A stretch of 64,000 nucleotides of DNA from Calliopum simillimum (Eukaryota > Arthropoda > Insecta > Diptera > Lauxaniidae), in contig OX638368.1 in assembly GCA_951812925.1 (NCBI GenBank), forward strand, positions 78,784,909 through 78,848,908, in the 5' to 3' direction. Position numbers and translations under genes: made by a program. Shown one piece after another: positions 54,929 through 64,000 of the stretch (position 1 is its first letter; each line of letters opens with the position of its first letter). The notes below the pieces were generated by a model. It had not been told where the DNA came from. It made no database searches and worked only from the letters and a program-made list of their open reading frames with translations.

Positions 54929-56074
54929 TTAAAGGTAGTTTATTCTGTCCTTCACTGCCTTGATTTTCGAGTTGTGAATAGTGCAATTATCAGACCCTGC
55001 TTTATGATCACATGAGTATACAGCTCCTTTTGCTCTAATACAGTTAACACACTTAAAATTGGTTGTAATTTTACATGTTCTTGTATCATGTTTTTCTGCG
55101 CAAAATCCACACGCTTCTTCTCCTTCACATTTGTTACTTGAATGGTGATATTTTTGACATTTATAGCACCGTGTTAAAGATATATACTCTTTTATGTACC
55201 TTGACCTGTAATTCAACGTGACGTACCTGTTTTCAATTTTGTTTAATGTTTTTCCAGAGACCTCTAAAATATAACTCCATAGGGATGTCTTTTTGTTCAA
55301 ATATTTATGTTCTAATTTGAATGTATCTTCGTTGTCTATAAAATAATTAGTAGCCACTAGCTCTTCTACTATTTCATCTTGGCTATATTCTCTGCCTACG
55401 TTTGAGATCATTATTTTAGGTAGAATTGGTTTTGGTATCGAAATTCTATATCCAGATGTGAATTTCTCTTTAATTTCAGATTCTAACTTTTCCCTTTCTG
55501 TATCATTTATTGTGGAAATCACTACGCCCCCTTGCTTTATATGTTTTATAGCAGAAATCCCTACTTTTATTTTTGCTGGCACTATTTTGGCTTTAATTTG
55601 TTTTTCAGTTTCTGTACTTTCCTGGTTACTATTTGTTGGGAGAATTATGATGCTACTTTGACTTTTTTGTTTGCTGGGTTGTTGCTTCATGTTTGCTGCT
55701 AGCACATCGGCATATGTGACTGATTGTTGGGTGTTATTTTTTTCTAATTTCAGAATTGCTTCCTTCATTTCAGTAATATCAGCTTTAATACTGTTATTGG
55801 CCTGCATTATTTCATTATTTGTTGCACTTATTTTTTCTATATTAGATTCACCCTTCAACCATTGCTTAAATTTTTTTTTGTCTGTATCGCAAATCCAAAA
55901 ACATTTATTTCTTAGTGTTGCAATTGCATTATAGTCTTCATCGGAGTAATTGATGCAGTCTATATGCCACCAAGATTGACATAGTCCTTCACATTTTATT
56001 CCTCTTGTTTCTACTTTTTTCTTACATTTTTTGCAAAAGGTTTTATTTTTTTCAGTTTCTGCTTCATCACCCAT
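54929..56074 (-). CDS. LINE ORF1 protein: PHD-like finger and CCHC knuckles
   Basis: 381 codons from ATG at 56074. The N-terminus is a PHD-like zinc finger (CKKCKKKVETRGIKCEGLC..WWHIDC..FWIC, about residues 16-58). A coiled-coil-prone region is about residues 85-115, and a folded middle part is followed by zinc knuckles near residues 300-350 (CYKCQKYHHSSNKC, CGFCAEKHDTRTC, CVNC). This arrangement is known from ORF1 of CR1/Jockey-type LINEs; the protein would bind element RNA and form RNPs. No break is seen. The stop is four bases before the ORF2 start. Confidence 0.9.
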   Translation of the reverse strand: MGDEAETEKNKTFCKKCKKKVETRGIKCEGLCQSWWHIDCINYSDEDYNAIATLRNKCFWICDTDKKKFKQWLKGESNIEKISATNNEIMQANNSIKADITEMKEAILKLEKNNTQQSVTYADVLAANMKQQPSKQKSQSSIIILPTNSNQESTETEKQIKAKIVPAKIKVGISAIKHIKQGGVVISTINDTEREKLESEIKEKFTSGYRISIPKPILPKIMISNVGREYSQDEIVEELVATNYFIDNEDTFKLEHKYLNKKTSLWSYILEVSGKTLNKIENRYVTLNYRSRYIKEYISLTRCYKCQKYHHSSNKCEGEEACGFCAEKHDTRTCKITTNFKCVNCIRAKGAVYSCDHKAGSDNCTIHNSKIKAVKDRINYL

Positions 56075-56517
56075 TTTTACGCGTTAACGCGCTTAATACG
56101 TGATCATGAAAGAGATGGCTATATATTTTTATTTTTCGTTTGGCGGAATCTCAGTTATCCATACAATATATTTTTTCAACGATTCACGGCTTTATTTGAT
56201 TAAACAATTCGCTGTTTTTATAATTAAATGATAAAACAATAGTTTAGTAACATTGCTATGCTAATTTGGTTTCAATTTATTAAGTTTTTCCCGTGATTTT
56301 CAATTAATTTTTGCTGCTGATTTTCACTTGTTCTTCACTGTTTGACGTTCGCTTTTATATATTAAAAAAACTCATTACGTATTTTTTTTATTGATGAAAA
56401 ACAAAGTATCAAATTTTTCTGGGATAGTTCTTATTTGTCAGACGCATAGTTTTTAAGACATTCGTCAAAAACTGACTTTGATCTTTGAACTCTCAAAAAG
56501 GGAGTTTTACAGCCCTG

Positions 56518-56689
56518 TTGTGTGTTGACAATGCACTGTGGTAATAATTGCTAATAATAAACTGTTCCCTACTTGATGTAATATTAAAACGGGTAAGATA
56601 TCATAAATCCTTCCCTACCTTTATGGATAATTATAAAACTTAAACTAAAACTAAATACACTGCAGCATTCTGACCCCATAGATTATGGG
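56518..56689. other. Short gap between elements
   Basis: AT-rich spacer between the DD37E right end and the next TIR element; no exon of the S1 protease is seen. Confidence 0.35.
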
Positions 56690-57685
56690 TGTGTGACGTT
56701 ATTGGGCGTTAGGGATGCGCTTATTCTATGATTTTAGTTGACGCCACCCCCTGAAATCCTTCCATTGGTCATGAGAACAAACACTATGAAGTTTCACGGC
56801 AATCGGATAACCCGGCCCTCAATAGAGGTCAAGTTGAGGTTTCAGGCAAAAAATAATAATTTTTTTTTTTAATGTAGTAATGCACGTATGGTATTTTGCG
56901 GCAATTTTACTATTGTCGATAAAAGAAAAATTCATAGAATTCGTATTTATTACCCGATTTCAATTCTCCTTTAACCCCTAGGAGGAGCATACGGCCAATA
57001 TGAAACATCTCCATTCGTCGCGATCCCTTGCGATGACTTTGATCTATTGCCATGACTTTCCCGATTCTTGGATTTCCTTTTCCATCGACCTTTCCTAGTC
57101 GGTTTTGGGTCTACCACGTCCGCCTTAAGCATTTGTTGACGAATACTTGCAGCTTGTTCGTTAGTTGTTCAGTAACAAGCCATGTTTCGCACCCATGTAA
57201 CAAAACCGATTTCACATTCGAATCGAAAATGCGCACTCTCGATTTAATGGATATAACGGATGAAGACCATATTTTGTTCAGTTGTGCAAACGCGCTTTTT
57301 GCTTTTGCTATTCTTGAGTTGATATCCTCTTTTGCTCCACCATCCATGGAGATAATGCTGCCTAAATACGTGAAGCTATCGACATTTTCGATGTCATCAC
57401 TGCCAGCTCTAAACGTGATGTCATTGTTTGCGTTTAACTGTATTTAAATTTGCTATAAGATAAAATTATGCTTTGATTAATTTAATTAAGTAAAAAAAAA
57501 AAATATTATTTTTTGCCTGAAACCTCAACTTGACCACCTCTCTTGAGGGCCGGGTTATCGTTATCCGATTGCCGTGAAATTTCTTAGTGTTTGTCCTTAT
57601 GACCAATGGAAGGATTTCAGCGGGTGGCATCAACGAAAATCAGAAAATCATTAAATAAGCGCATGCCTATTGGGCATGCCAATAA
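56690..57685. mobile_element. TIR element with about 170-bp arms carrying a LINE fragment
   Basis: The left arm (56695-56870) and right arm (57500-57680) are inverted copies sharing CCTGAAACCTCAACTTGACC, GGGCCGGGTTATC and CATTGGAAGGATTTCA-type blocks. Inside lies part of a LINE on the minus strand (56985-57460). Confidence 0.7.
56985..57460 (-). pseudogene. LINE C-terminal fragment (RT thumb and tail)
   Basis: The minus strand reads SMDGGAKEDINSRIAKAKSA, LNKIWSSSVIS, then KSVLLHGCETWLVTEQLTNK and CLRRTW, then, after stops, EIQESGKSWQQIKVIARDRD. These are typical of the region C-terminal to the RT of a widespread class of insect LINEs (the HGCETW block). Upstream RT and the endonuclease are missing. 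Confidence 0.8.
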
Positions 57686-57697
57686 TGTCAAGTAAGA

Positions 57698-57944
57698 CAA
57701 GGGTGTCAGCGTTTTCAAATCACTGAGCTAAGCGCATGCAGCGCAGTCAGCGCAAAATTTTCGCTTTTACAACAACTTTAAATTCGAATTACAACAATAT
57801 TTTGTGTGTACGCAAAAAAAGCAACAAAAACGCGAAATTTTGACGAGCTCAAAAAATAAAAACAAAAATGATTTCTGTGATTGTTGTACAGAAATATTGG
57901 TCGAGCCAAAATTGGCTCACTTTTGTTCTACGCTGATACCCTTG
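57698..57944. mobile_element. 247-bp hAT-type MITE with 8-bp target duplication
   Basis: AAGTAAGA occurs at 57690-57697 and 57945-57952. The ends CAAGGGTGTCAGCG and CGCTGATACCCTTG are imperfect inverted copies. An 8-bp duplication and a CA..TG start are typical of hAT. No coding capacity. Confidence 0.85.
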
Positions 57945-57952
57945 AAGTAAGA

Positions 57953-58439
57953 TATATTTCACAATGCTGTGAAATAGTATAATATGCAAATACAATATGA
58001 GAGGCTCAGAAGAAAAGCGCGAGGTACAGCATGCGTACGCAAAAACGAAACGTAGAATGTCTTGCAGAAAAGTGAAAACAAAATTTCGTTAGCGGAAGAA
58101 TGCAATGTAGAATACACTAGCACGCAAGAGGGATGAACGCGTTTTTTTTCGTTCTTGCGCGCAAAAATTCTTCATTGCATTTTTGCCCTAAGCATTTCTT
58201 GTTTTTATTTTTGTGCTAAGTATTTCTTGTTTTCATTTTTCTGCATTTGGGAGAAACTTTTATGAAAAAATTTCAAAATTTAAAAATCACTTTGTGCCTA
58301 TTTTCGTGTTCCAATTACGCAGAAAAACGACAAAAACAATTTTGCTATCTTTTATATGGGAACATATTTCGTGCCCTGTGCTCCTGCCCGACAACACTCA
58401 AGAAGGATGTCGAGATTGGAAAAAATTTTAAAATATGAA
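57953..58439. other. Spacer with no recognised gene
   Basis: Contains AAAGCGCGAGG and AACGAAACG-type sequence and a duplicated TAAGTATTTCTTG/TAAGCATTTCTTG (58190-58230). No domain or element end is recognised. Confidence 0.35.
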
Positions 58440-58880
58440 AATTTTTCTAAGCAAAAAAAACGTGAAAAAATTTTATTGCACCAATCGATGGAAAAAGGTC
58501 GAAAATGGATTTCGGAAATGACCAGAGGAGTCCCTGACCCATCTAAGCGACAGTTTTGGGCAAATTTTTGAAAAAAAATGTTATTGCACCAATCGATGGG
58601 GAAAGGTCGAAAATGGATTTTCGACATGACCAGAGGAGTCCCCGACCCCTCTAAGTGACAGTTTTGGGCCCATTTTTGAAAAAAAAAATGTTCTGCACTA
58701 ACCGATGGGGAAAGGTTGAGAGTGGATTTTGGACATGACCAGAGGAGTCCCCGACCCCTCTCAAAGACCGTTTCGGACCCATTTTTGTTAAAAAATTGAC
58801 TGCACCAAGTGATGGGGAAAGGTCGAAAACATATTTTGGACATGACCAGAGGAGTTCCCTACCCCTCTAATAACGAAAAA
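58440..58880. repeat. Satellite-like array, about 108-bp monomer, four copies
   Basis: Monomers start near 58473, 58581, 58692 and 58800 (ATTGCACCAATCGATGGGGA, AAAGGTCGAAAA, GACCAGAGGAGTCCC, CCCCTCTAA). They are the inverse of the monomers inside the giant LTRs. Long open frames across it are by-products of the repeat. Confidence 0.9.
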
Positions 58881-59341
58881 ACTATTTAAATATGTATTTT
58901 ACTTTTTGTGGTAAAATGCAGATATATTTTTTTCAAATCATTTATTAAGACAAAAAAGGATTAGCGAATAATGAACTCAACTACGAAGCTACTTGTCGGT
59001 TATATAGATAAAACATGCAAAAGTTTTTGAGCGTATTTGCTGTAGTTTTTTTTTTTAATATTATACCTGCTACTCGTATGCCTCAACATGATAAATGCAA
59101 AATGTGTACATATGATTTACCAATGCATTTGTTGATATTAGCGATTAATCGGTGAATAGAATTCGTTTCGTATGATGCTTAGGTTAGAATTGGGTATAAT
59201 AAAAACAGTTTTGAATTTTAAAAGTCAACAGAAATTATATTATTTATTTAACTTTTTTTTTTTCATTTACGTTGTTAAAACTAGCTAATACAAACCTATG
59301 TAACCATAGTTTTTTTAAATAAATATGTGCAACAAAAAAAT
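58881..59341. other. AT-rich spacer
   Basis: No ORF or repeat end recognised. Confidence 0.35.
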
Positions 59342-59600
59342 TTACCCATCCCTAGCGTCACTTGCAAGTCCATAATCTTGTTCATTGTCGTATTTTAAGC
59401 TATTGTAAAATGTATGATACTCTCGTGGTGCATCTTTCATTAATTGCATCAAATCGTCGAATTTCTTTTTTGAAATCGCGTTTCCATTAGGATACAAAGT
59501 ATGCTTATTACAATTAGACAGCGAATCATCAGCAAGACCTTGTCTTTTAAAGTCGATTTTTTGTTTTTTTCACCAACGGAATCAACATACAATAAAATAG
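59342..59600 (-). pseudogene. Unidentified C-terminal coding relic
   Basis: The minus strand reads AILLYVDSVGEKN near 59600, a frameshift, then LADDSLSNCNKHTLYPNGNA, KKFDDLMQLMKDAPREYHTF and a stop at 59342-59344. The pattern (a Cys/His pair, then a helical segment with a Tyr/Phe-rich end) looks like the C-terminus of a transposon or domesticated DDE protein, but I cannot name the family. Confidence 0.35.
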
Positions 59601-59664
59601 CTCGTCCTTCCGGTAAGTGATTGCACGGAAATCAAGCCAGTTGATGTTTCACACCTCCCGGGAA

Positions 59665-60030
59665 GATAGGGACAACCTCGACTTGGAGTCACTAAAGATT
59701 TTTTGATGAGGTTTTGTTCGTTTACCTCTCCTGAGTTGGTAACTGTGAAAACGAAAATTACTAATATTATAGTGACCTCGAAGTCTTGGAAGTGAAATTT
59801 TTTTGATGAGGTATTGTTCGTTTATTTGCTCAGAGTCGGAAAATAAGAAAATTAAATCGGAAAGGTTCCTTATTGCGAATAAGCCGAGCGTAAGCGCCTC
59901 TTTTCTTTGTATGTTAAAACTATTAATATTAAATAGACCTCGAAATACTGGCAGTGAAAACTTTTGATGAGGATTTGTTCAATAAGTTTGCTTGAGTGGG
60001 ATAAGGTGAAAAAATGAATCGTGCGCAAAA
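59665..60030. repeat. Three degenerate tandem repeats
   Basis: Units at about 59672, 59772 and 59937 share ACCTCGA, TTTTGATGAGG and TTGTTCGTTTA-type blocks, about 80 bp each with variable spacers. Confidence 0.65.
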
Positions 60031-60085
60031 ATCGGCTTTAAGCACCCTTTTTTTCCTCTAAATTTTGAATAAAACATACTACTAT

Positions 60086-60895
60086 TAACTCGCAATAACT
60101 AAGCTCACAGTCGTTTTTTTTTTCATATAGGTATATAGAGAAATATTCATGATACATACACATAAATATTTTTATCAAATATTTTAGAAAACCAATGCTT
60201 TATTGATTGATAAATCAGCGCAATGCTATGTTTTGTCAGTACAATTTTTATATTTTTTATATTAAATTCATAAATTAGTTTGCTTTTGTAGACATGTACA
60301 GCACTTAACACTTGGATATCATTATCATCGCGATTGTCAGATACTTTATAACTAGTCCATATTGATAGAAAGTCGAAATGCACTGATCCAAAAGCCTGTT
60401 TGCTATAGCATCTGCGTCCGATGATCCTGTGAAATAAATTTAAGTCTACAATGTTAAACTACGTATATAAAAGGCAAAGAGGTGCATCTTAATGGGAAAA
60501 ATTTACTTTTTTTAAATCAAAATATCTGTGACGACAGAAAAGCATACGGCAAACATGAAAAAGGAGTCGGATTCTATAGCGAACAGGCTTTTGGATCAGT
60601 GCATTTCGACTTTCTATCAATATGGACTAGTTATAAAGTATCTGACAATCGCGATGATAATGATATCCAAGTGTTGAGTGCTGTACATGTCTACAAAAGC
60701 AAACTAATTTATGAATTTAACATAAAAACTATAAAAATTGTTCTGACAAAACATAGCATTTGCGCTGATTTATCAATCAATAAAGCATAGGTTTTCTAAA
60801 ATATTTGATAAAAATATTTATGTGTATGTACCATGAACATTTCTCTATATACCTATATGAAAAAAACGACTGTGAGCTTAGTTATTGTGAGTTAG
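60086..60895. repeat. 810-bp palindromic (fold-back) element with about 310-bp arms
   Basis: The left arm (60086-about 60405) and right arm (about 60575-60895) are near-perfect inverted copies; both end in TAACTC/GAGTTA next to AAGCTCACAGTCG. The spacer is about 170 bp. Each arm contains the same coding-like stretch (VHFDFLSIWTSYKVSDNRD), and the plus-strand frame extends into the spacer (GVGFYSEQAFGSVHFDF), suggesting the arms derive from the C-terminal end of a transposase gene. Confidence 0.85.
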
Positions 60896-60904
60896 TGCTG
60901 CGAC

Positions 60905-61110
60905 ATCGACATCGATGTTGATGAAACATCGATGTTTTGCAAGAACATCGACTGTTTTTAACATCGATGTTTCAAGTTAGATTTTTTTGCAAAATCGATT
61001 TTTTGCCTCGATGTTTTTATTCGATGTTTTCACAAATTCTGTTTTCACAAATTTCGTTTGCACAAATTTTTTTTTCACAAGTTTTGTTTGCACAAATTTT
61101 GCTTCGACAA
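60905..61110. repeat. ACATCGATGT motifs and a 17-bp degenerate tandem repeat
   Basis: The palindromic ACATCGATGT or close variants recur at 60900-61030, then CACAAATTTYGTTT-type units about 17 bp long repeat about five times to 61110. Confidence 0.75.
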
Positions 61111-61500
61111 TTCGCATTCAAAATTGGAACTATTTACTATTAAGGGTGTGCAAAGAGCTGTTCGAACCTTTTCGAGAATCCCGTCGTTTGTTTGCTCGTT
61201 TGTTCGAATTTTCGTAGCTTGGAACTTGTTTTCCAACTGCTTCGCTCTTGTTGCAAGTTGTTGCACAGGCTACTGTGTACGCAACGTTACAGCCAACACA
61301 TTGGCTTGGTTGTATCATACAAGTTGTGTGCATGTCCGGATTTAAGCTTATTGTTGGCTTTGGTAAGATAAAATGTTTAAGTAATTTTTGTGTAAACGAT
61401 GTTTCTTTTGAATATTTTATCACTTTCTTTGGCGAGTTTCCTTTTGTCTATGAAAAAGTGATTGGGAAACGATTCCATACATCTATGGAAACGTTTTTTT
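61111..61500. other. No gene recognised
   Basis: Somewhat GC-richer DNA with overlapping short frames on both strands, none with a convincing product. Confidence 0.35.
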
Positions 61501-62260
61501 TTAAATCTAACAGATATTTTTAGGGTTTTAGGGTTATTTTCTGAAATTTTGTTAAAATCATGCTTTTTGTGGCTTAATTAAATTTTTTAGTTTAGAAAAT
61601 GCTCAGTTAAAATTTTTTAAAACTTTCAGGGTTGCCAAATATTTTTTTTTGTAAATTTTCCTTAATAATTTAATTTTAGTCTTAAAACGCTTAGATTAAC
61701 TTTTTAAAAATCATACATATATTTTTAGGGTTGTCACCTGGTTATTTTCTGAAATTTTGTTTAAATCACGCTTTTTTGTGACTAAATTGAATTTTTTGAA
61801 TTTTGAATAAGAAACGAAAAATTTGGGGTTACCATATTTGGGTTGCCAGTCTTTTTTCGCAAAATTTTGTTTCTTGTTAAGTTTCTTTATTGAAAAGTTA
61901 TATTTTCGACCCAAAAACCCATAATAGTTTTTTAGGGCTGCCACCTAGTTTTTTAATAAAATCAATATTTTCTTTCAATAAAATAAATTGCTAAGATCAT
62001 AATTTTTGTCTCTATAATTGACATCTTGGGTCCAAAAACAACGAAACACAAATTTAGGGTTGCCATATTATGGTTGCCAGACGTTTCTTGCGTTTCTTGT
62101 TAAGTTTTTTTATTGAAAAGTTATATTTTCGACCCTGGTTTTTTTAATAAAATCAAAATTTTCTTTCAATAAATTGCTGAGACCATCATTTTCTCTCTAC
62201 AAATTGACATCTTGGGTCCAAAAACAACGAAACACAAATTTACAATCTGTAGCTATCTGA
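61501..62260. repeat. Degenerate duplicated blocks with AGGGTTGCCA motifs
   Basis: TTAGGGTTGCCA or GGGTTGTCACC recur at several places; a block of about 200 bp (TTCTTGTTAAGTTT.. to ACATCTTGGGTCCAAAAACA) occurs at about 61870-62060 and again at about 62090-62245. Confidence 0.65.
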
Positions 62261-62464
62261 CCGTTCCTGAAACCAAGAATTTCAATTTATTCACAAAAAG
62301 TATGATTTTAACAATTTTTTCAGAAAATAATCAAAATAAACCCTAAAAATATATACTGGATTTTTAAAAGTTTGTATAAGCGTTTTGAGACTAAAATTAA
62401 ATTTTGTATTTTTTTAAATATAGGAAAAATTTACAAAAAAAAAAAACCAGATGGCAATCCTTAA

Positions 62465-62991
62465 GGGGACATTTGCCTTTGTAATTGAAGCAAAAAACAC
62501 TTTTTAAAAATTTTATTATGAAAAAACTATCATATTTATTGAAAAAATTTCTTTTGGACATTGTTAAATATTGTGTAAAAAATATGAAAATTTTTTATTT
62601 TTTTATTTTTAGTTTCCCTTGGCTGCTGTAGAGGGCGTCATTCAAAAGTTACTTTTTAAACGGTAGGACATGTTGTAGATTTTTGAAAAATTCATACTTT
62701 TTTTATATTTTGAAGTTTTTGTTTTATTGTTTAATATTTATTATGAGTAATCGAATGCTCTTTAGTTTTTTAAAATCGGTCGAGTAGATTCGGAGAAAAA
62801 TGTCCTACCAGTTTGAAAAGTAACTTTTGGAAACAAGGGAAACAAAAATAAAAAAAAAAAAAATTTTCATATTTTTTGGACAATATTTAACAATGTCCAA
62901 AAGAAATTTTGTCAATAAATATAAGAGTTTTTTCATAATAAAATTTTTAAAACGTGTTTTTCTTTTTTCAATTACAAAAGCGAATGTCCCC
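62465..62991. mobile_element. TTAA-flanked fold-back element, 527 bp
   Basis: TTAA at 62461-62464 and 62992-62995 flanks inverted ends beginning GGGGACATT. Arms of about 190 bp share TTTAAAAATTTTATTATG and TTCTTTTGGACATTGTTAAA. A TTAA duplication fits piggyBac or Kolobok-type MITEs; the GGGG start leans to Kolobok, by inference. Confidence 0.8.
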
Positions 62992-63099
62992 TTAAGTTTT
63001 TGTACAATTTTTAAAAAGTTTGTCTGAGCGTTACCTATACTTAAAATTTGAATTTGGTCAAAAAAGTATGATTTTAACAAAATTTTAAAATATAATCAG

Positions 63100-63865
63100 A
63101 TGGCAACCCTTAAAATATATGTTAGGTTTTTTAAAAAAACGTTTCTCAAAAAATTTAATCTATTAAAAGGGAAAATTTGTTTCATTGAATTCAATGAAAC
63201 TTAAATCGAAATTTTTACTTTTAACAGATTTAGTGATAATGATAAATTTTTCATTACCAGCAAATCAATTTTTTGATAGTGAAAAAAATTTCACTATCAA
63301 TAAATTTAGTCGAATTTTTATTGAAGATTGATAACTAAATTTAGTAATAATGAAAAACTGTCCACTATCACTAAATTCATTTTCTGATAATGGAAAGTTT
63401 TAAATGGAAAATTTTTTCACTTGCACTGAAATTTGTGAAAAATTAATTTTATTGCAAAACCCCAAGTCTGTTTATAGAGCATAAATTTTTAACAAAAAAG
63501 TTCTTTATAGTTTATATCGTAGGATTTACTGTTTTCATCAAAAAGCTTTCGAAATAAAAAATAATTGAAATCTCATTGTTCACAAATCGTTACTATATGT
63601 TTAAGATGATATCGCAGTGTTAGTACTGAAACAAGACATGTTCATATTTTATGTTTCGAGAAAAAACTGTTTTAAGTTCTTTGGATTTCATTTTTGTATT
63701 GGATTCTGAAATTTTCTGTTTTTGTTTTCTTGAAGTACATTTCAAAATTTTTCTTTCATGTGTGCTTAAATCAAAATATCAAAAATGTAGATGTCCAGTT
63801 TTAGTATTAACCCTACAATATTGAAAACTATGTTAATAAATCAGCTTTACTTATATTTGTACACT
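63100..63865. other. AT-rich DNA with short palindromes
   Basis: Short inverted motifs such as CACTATCA and TTTAGTRATAAT recur at 63215-63400; the rest shows nothing recognisable. Confidence 0.35.
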
Positions 63866-64000
63866 AGCTGTTTTACCCGGCGTTGCACGGGTTTTAATAA
63901 AACGCCAGATTGCACAAAAAAGCTAAAAAACGAAAACTTTTTTTATTTTTTAAAACAATGTGCCACAAACAGATGCTCCGATATATTTATTTTATCGGTA
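63866..64000. mobile_element. Partial element end at window edge
   Basis: CACTAGCTGTTTTACCCGGC then GTTGCACGGG resembles a dispersed arthropod repeat end (AGCTG..CCCGGC..CGGG type). It continues beyond the window, so identity is unsure. Confidence 0.3.

Larger units (their letters stand above)
52003..56370 (-). mobile_element. Near-complete LINE (CR1/Jockey-superfamily), 4.4 kb
   Basis: On the minus strand: 5' UTR (about 56075-56370), ORF1, ORF2 and a 3' end with TTAATTAATAAAA running into about 23 A at 52003-52026. The ORFs are nearly intact: ORF1 is complete and ORF2 has a single frameshift. The exact 5' end and target duplication are not clear. It is inserted in the DD37E element. Confidence 0.9.
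49508..56517 (+). mobile_element. DD37E IS630/Tc1-type transposon split by a LINE
   Basis: About 90 bp at 49508-49595 and the inverse of about 56430-56517 match (CACAGGGTGTCAAAACC.., GTTCAAAGATCAAA, ATGCGTC). Between them on the plus strand is a DD37E transposase (51036-51938). The LINE at 52003-56370 lies to the right of it. Without the LINE the element is about 2.6 kb. It lies in what would be the intron of the S1 protease gene. The target duplication is not clear. Confidence 0.7.

Noticed and set aside
58352..58843. 163-codon repetitive ORF
   Set aside because: It exists because the 108-bp satellite monomer happens to be open in that frame; monomer length, not selection, explains it.
60147..60790. 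Two separate genes on opposite strands with the same product
   Set aside because: They are the two arms of one palindromic element.
60937..61523. Several overlapping ORFs of 60-100 codons
   Set aside because: They overlap on both strands, have no recognisable domain, and begin in a simple repeat.

Overview
The window is TE-dense, AT-rich animal DNA, almost certainly from an insect and most likely a dipteran. The host content I can recognise is small: a first coding exon of the ESCRT-II subunit SNF8/Vps22 at the left edge (22-361, minus) and the last coding exon of a trypsin-like S1 serine protease (49248-49442, minus). Nearly everything else is transposable elements nested in one another. 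The mix (Penelope-like, Ty3/gypsy including an Osvaldo/Ulysses-like element, mariner and DD37E IS630-type elements, a mini-me-like repeat, many fold-back MITEs) is what dipteran genomes carry. The assignment rests on that mix and on intron-containing host exons, not on a species marker. I saw no rRNA, tRNA or CRISPR.

1-6 kb: SNF8 exon, then two inverted-repeat elements (501-3639 and 3606-5993) sharing an end module; the first contains an 850-bp mariner relic and a fold-back element. 6-13.5 kb: two Penelope-like fragments in head-to-head orientation; the minus-strand copy was split by a 5949-bp Ty3/gypsy element (6497-12445, 473-bp LTRs, ATAT duplication). 15.4-25.5 kb: a fold-back element whose left arm was hit by an 856-bp TAA-flanked MITE and by a second Ty3/gypsy element (16630-24848, AAAT duplication); the pol gene of that element was itself split by a 2.74-kb unidentified insert (20503-23241, GAAAT duplication).

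26-46 kb: the most remarkable part. A TA-flanked pogo/Tc1-type relic (25977-46147) was split by an 18.66-kb Osvaldo/Ulysses-like retrotransposon (26388-45046, GTGG duplication). Its LTRs are gigantic: 4316 bp on the right and 6722 bp on the left. The left LTR is longer mainly because a 2075-bp Transib-like (RAG1-related) transposon inserted into it, flanked by CGCCG. Both LTRs carry a 1.3-kb TIR element containing about 108-bp satellite monomers. Downstream of the left LTR the tRNA-Lys-type primer binding site is tandemly repeated at a 47-bp period. Gag and pol are damaged by frameshifts, stops and a deletion, and a mini-me-like repeat sits between pol and the right LTR.

46-64 kb: a LINE RNase H relic, the protease exon, a DD37E transposon (about 49.5-56.5 kb) split by a nearly complete CR1/Jockey-superfamily LINE (52.0-56.4 kb), a TIR element carrying a LINE 3' fragment, a hAT-type MITE with an 8-bp duplication, more of the 108-bp satellite, an 810-bp palindrome, a TTAA-flanked fold-back and degenerate tandem repeats.

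The TEs do not cooperate as a pathway; nesting and target duplications give a relative chronology (pogo-like relic, then giant-LTR element, then Transib; PLE pair, then gypsy; fold-back, then gypsy, then the 2.74-kb insert; DD37E, then LINE). All coordinates were read by eye, so element edges without a target duplication may be off by some tens of bases.
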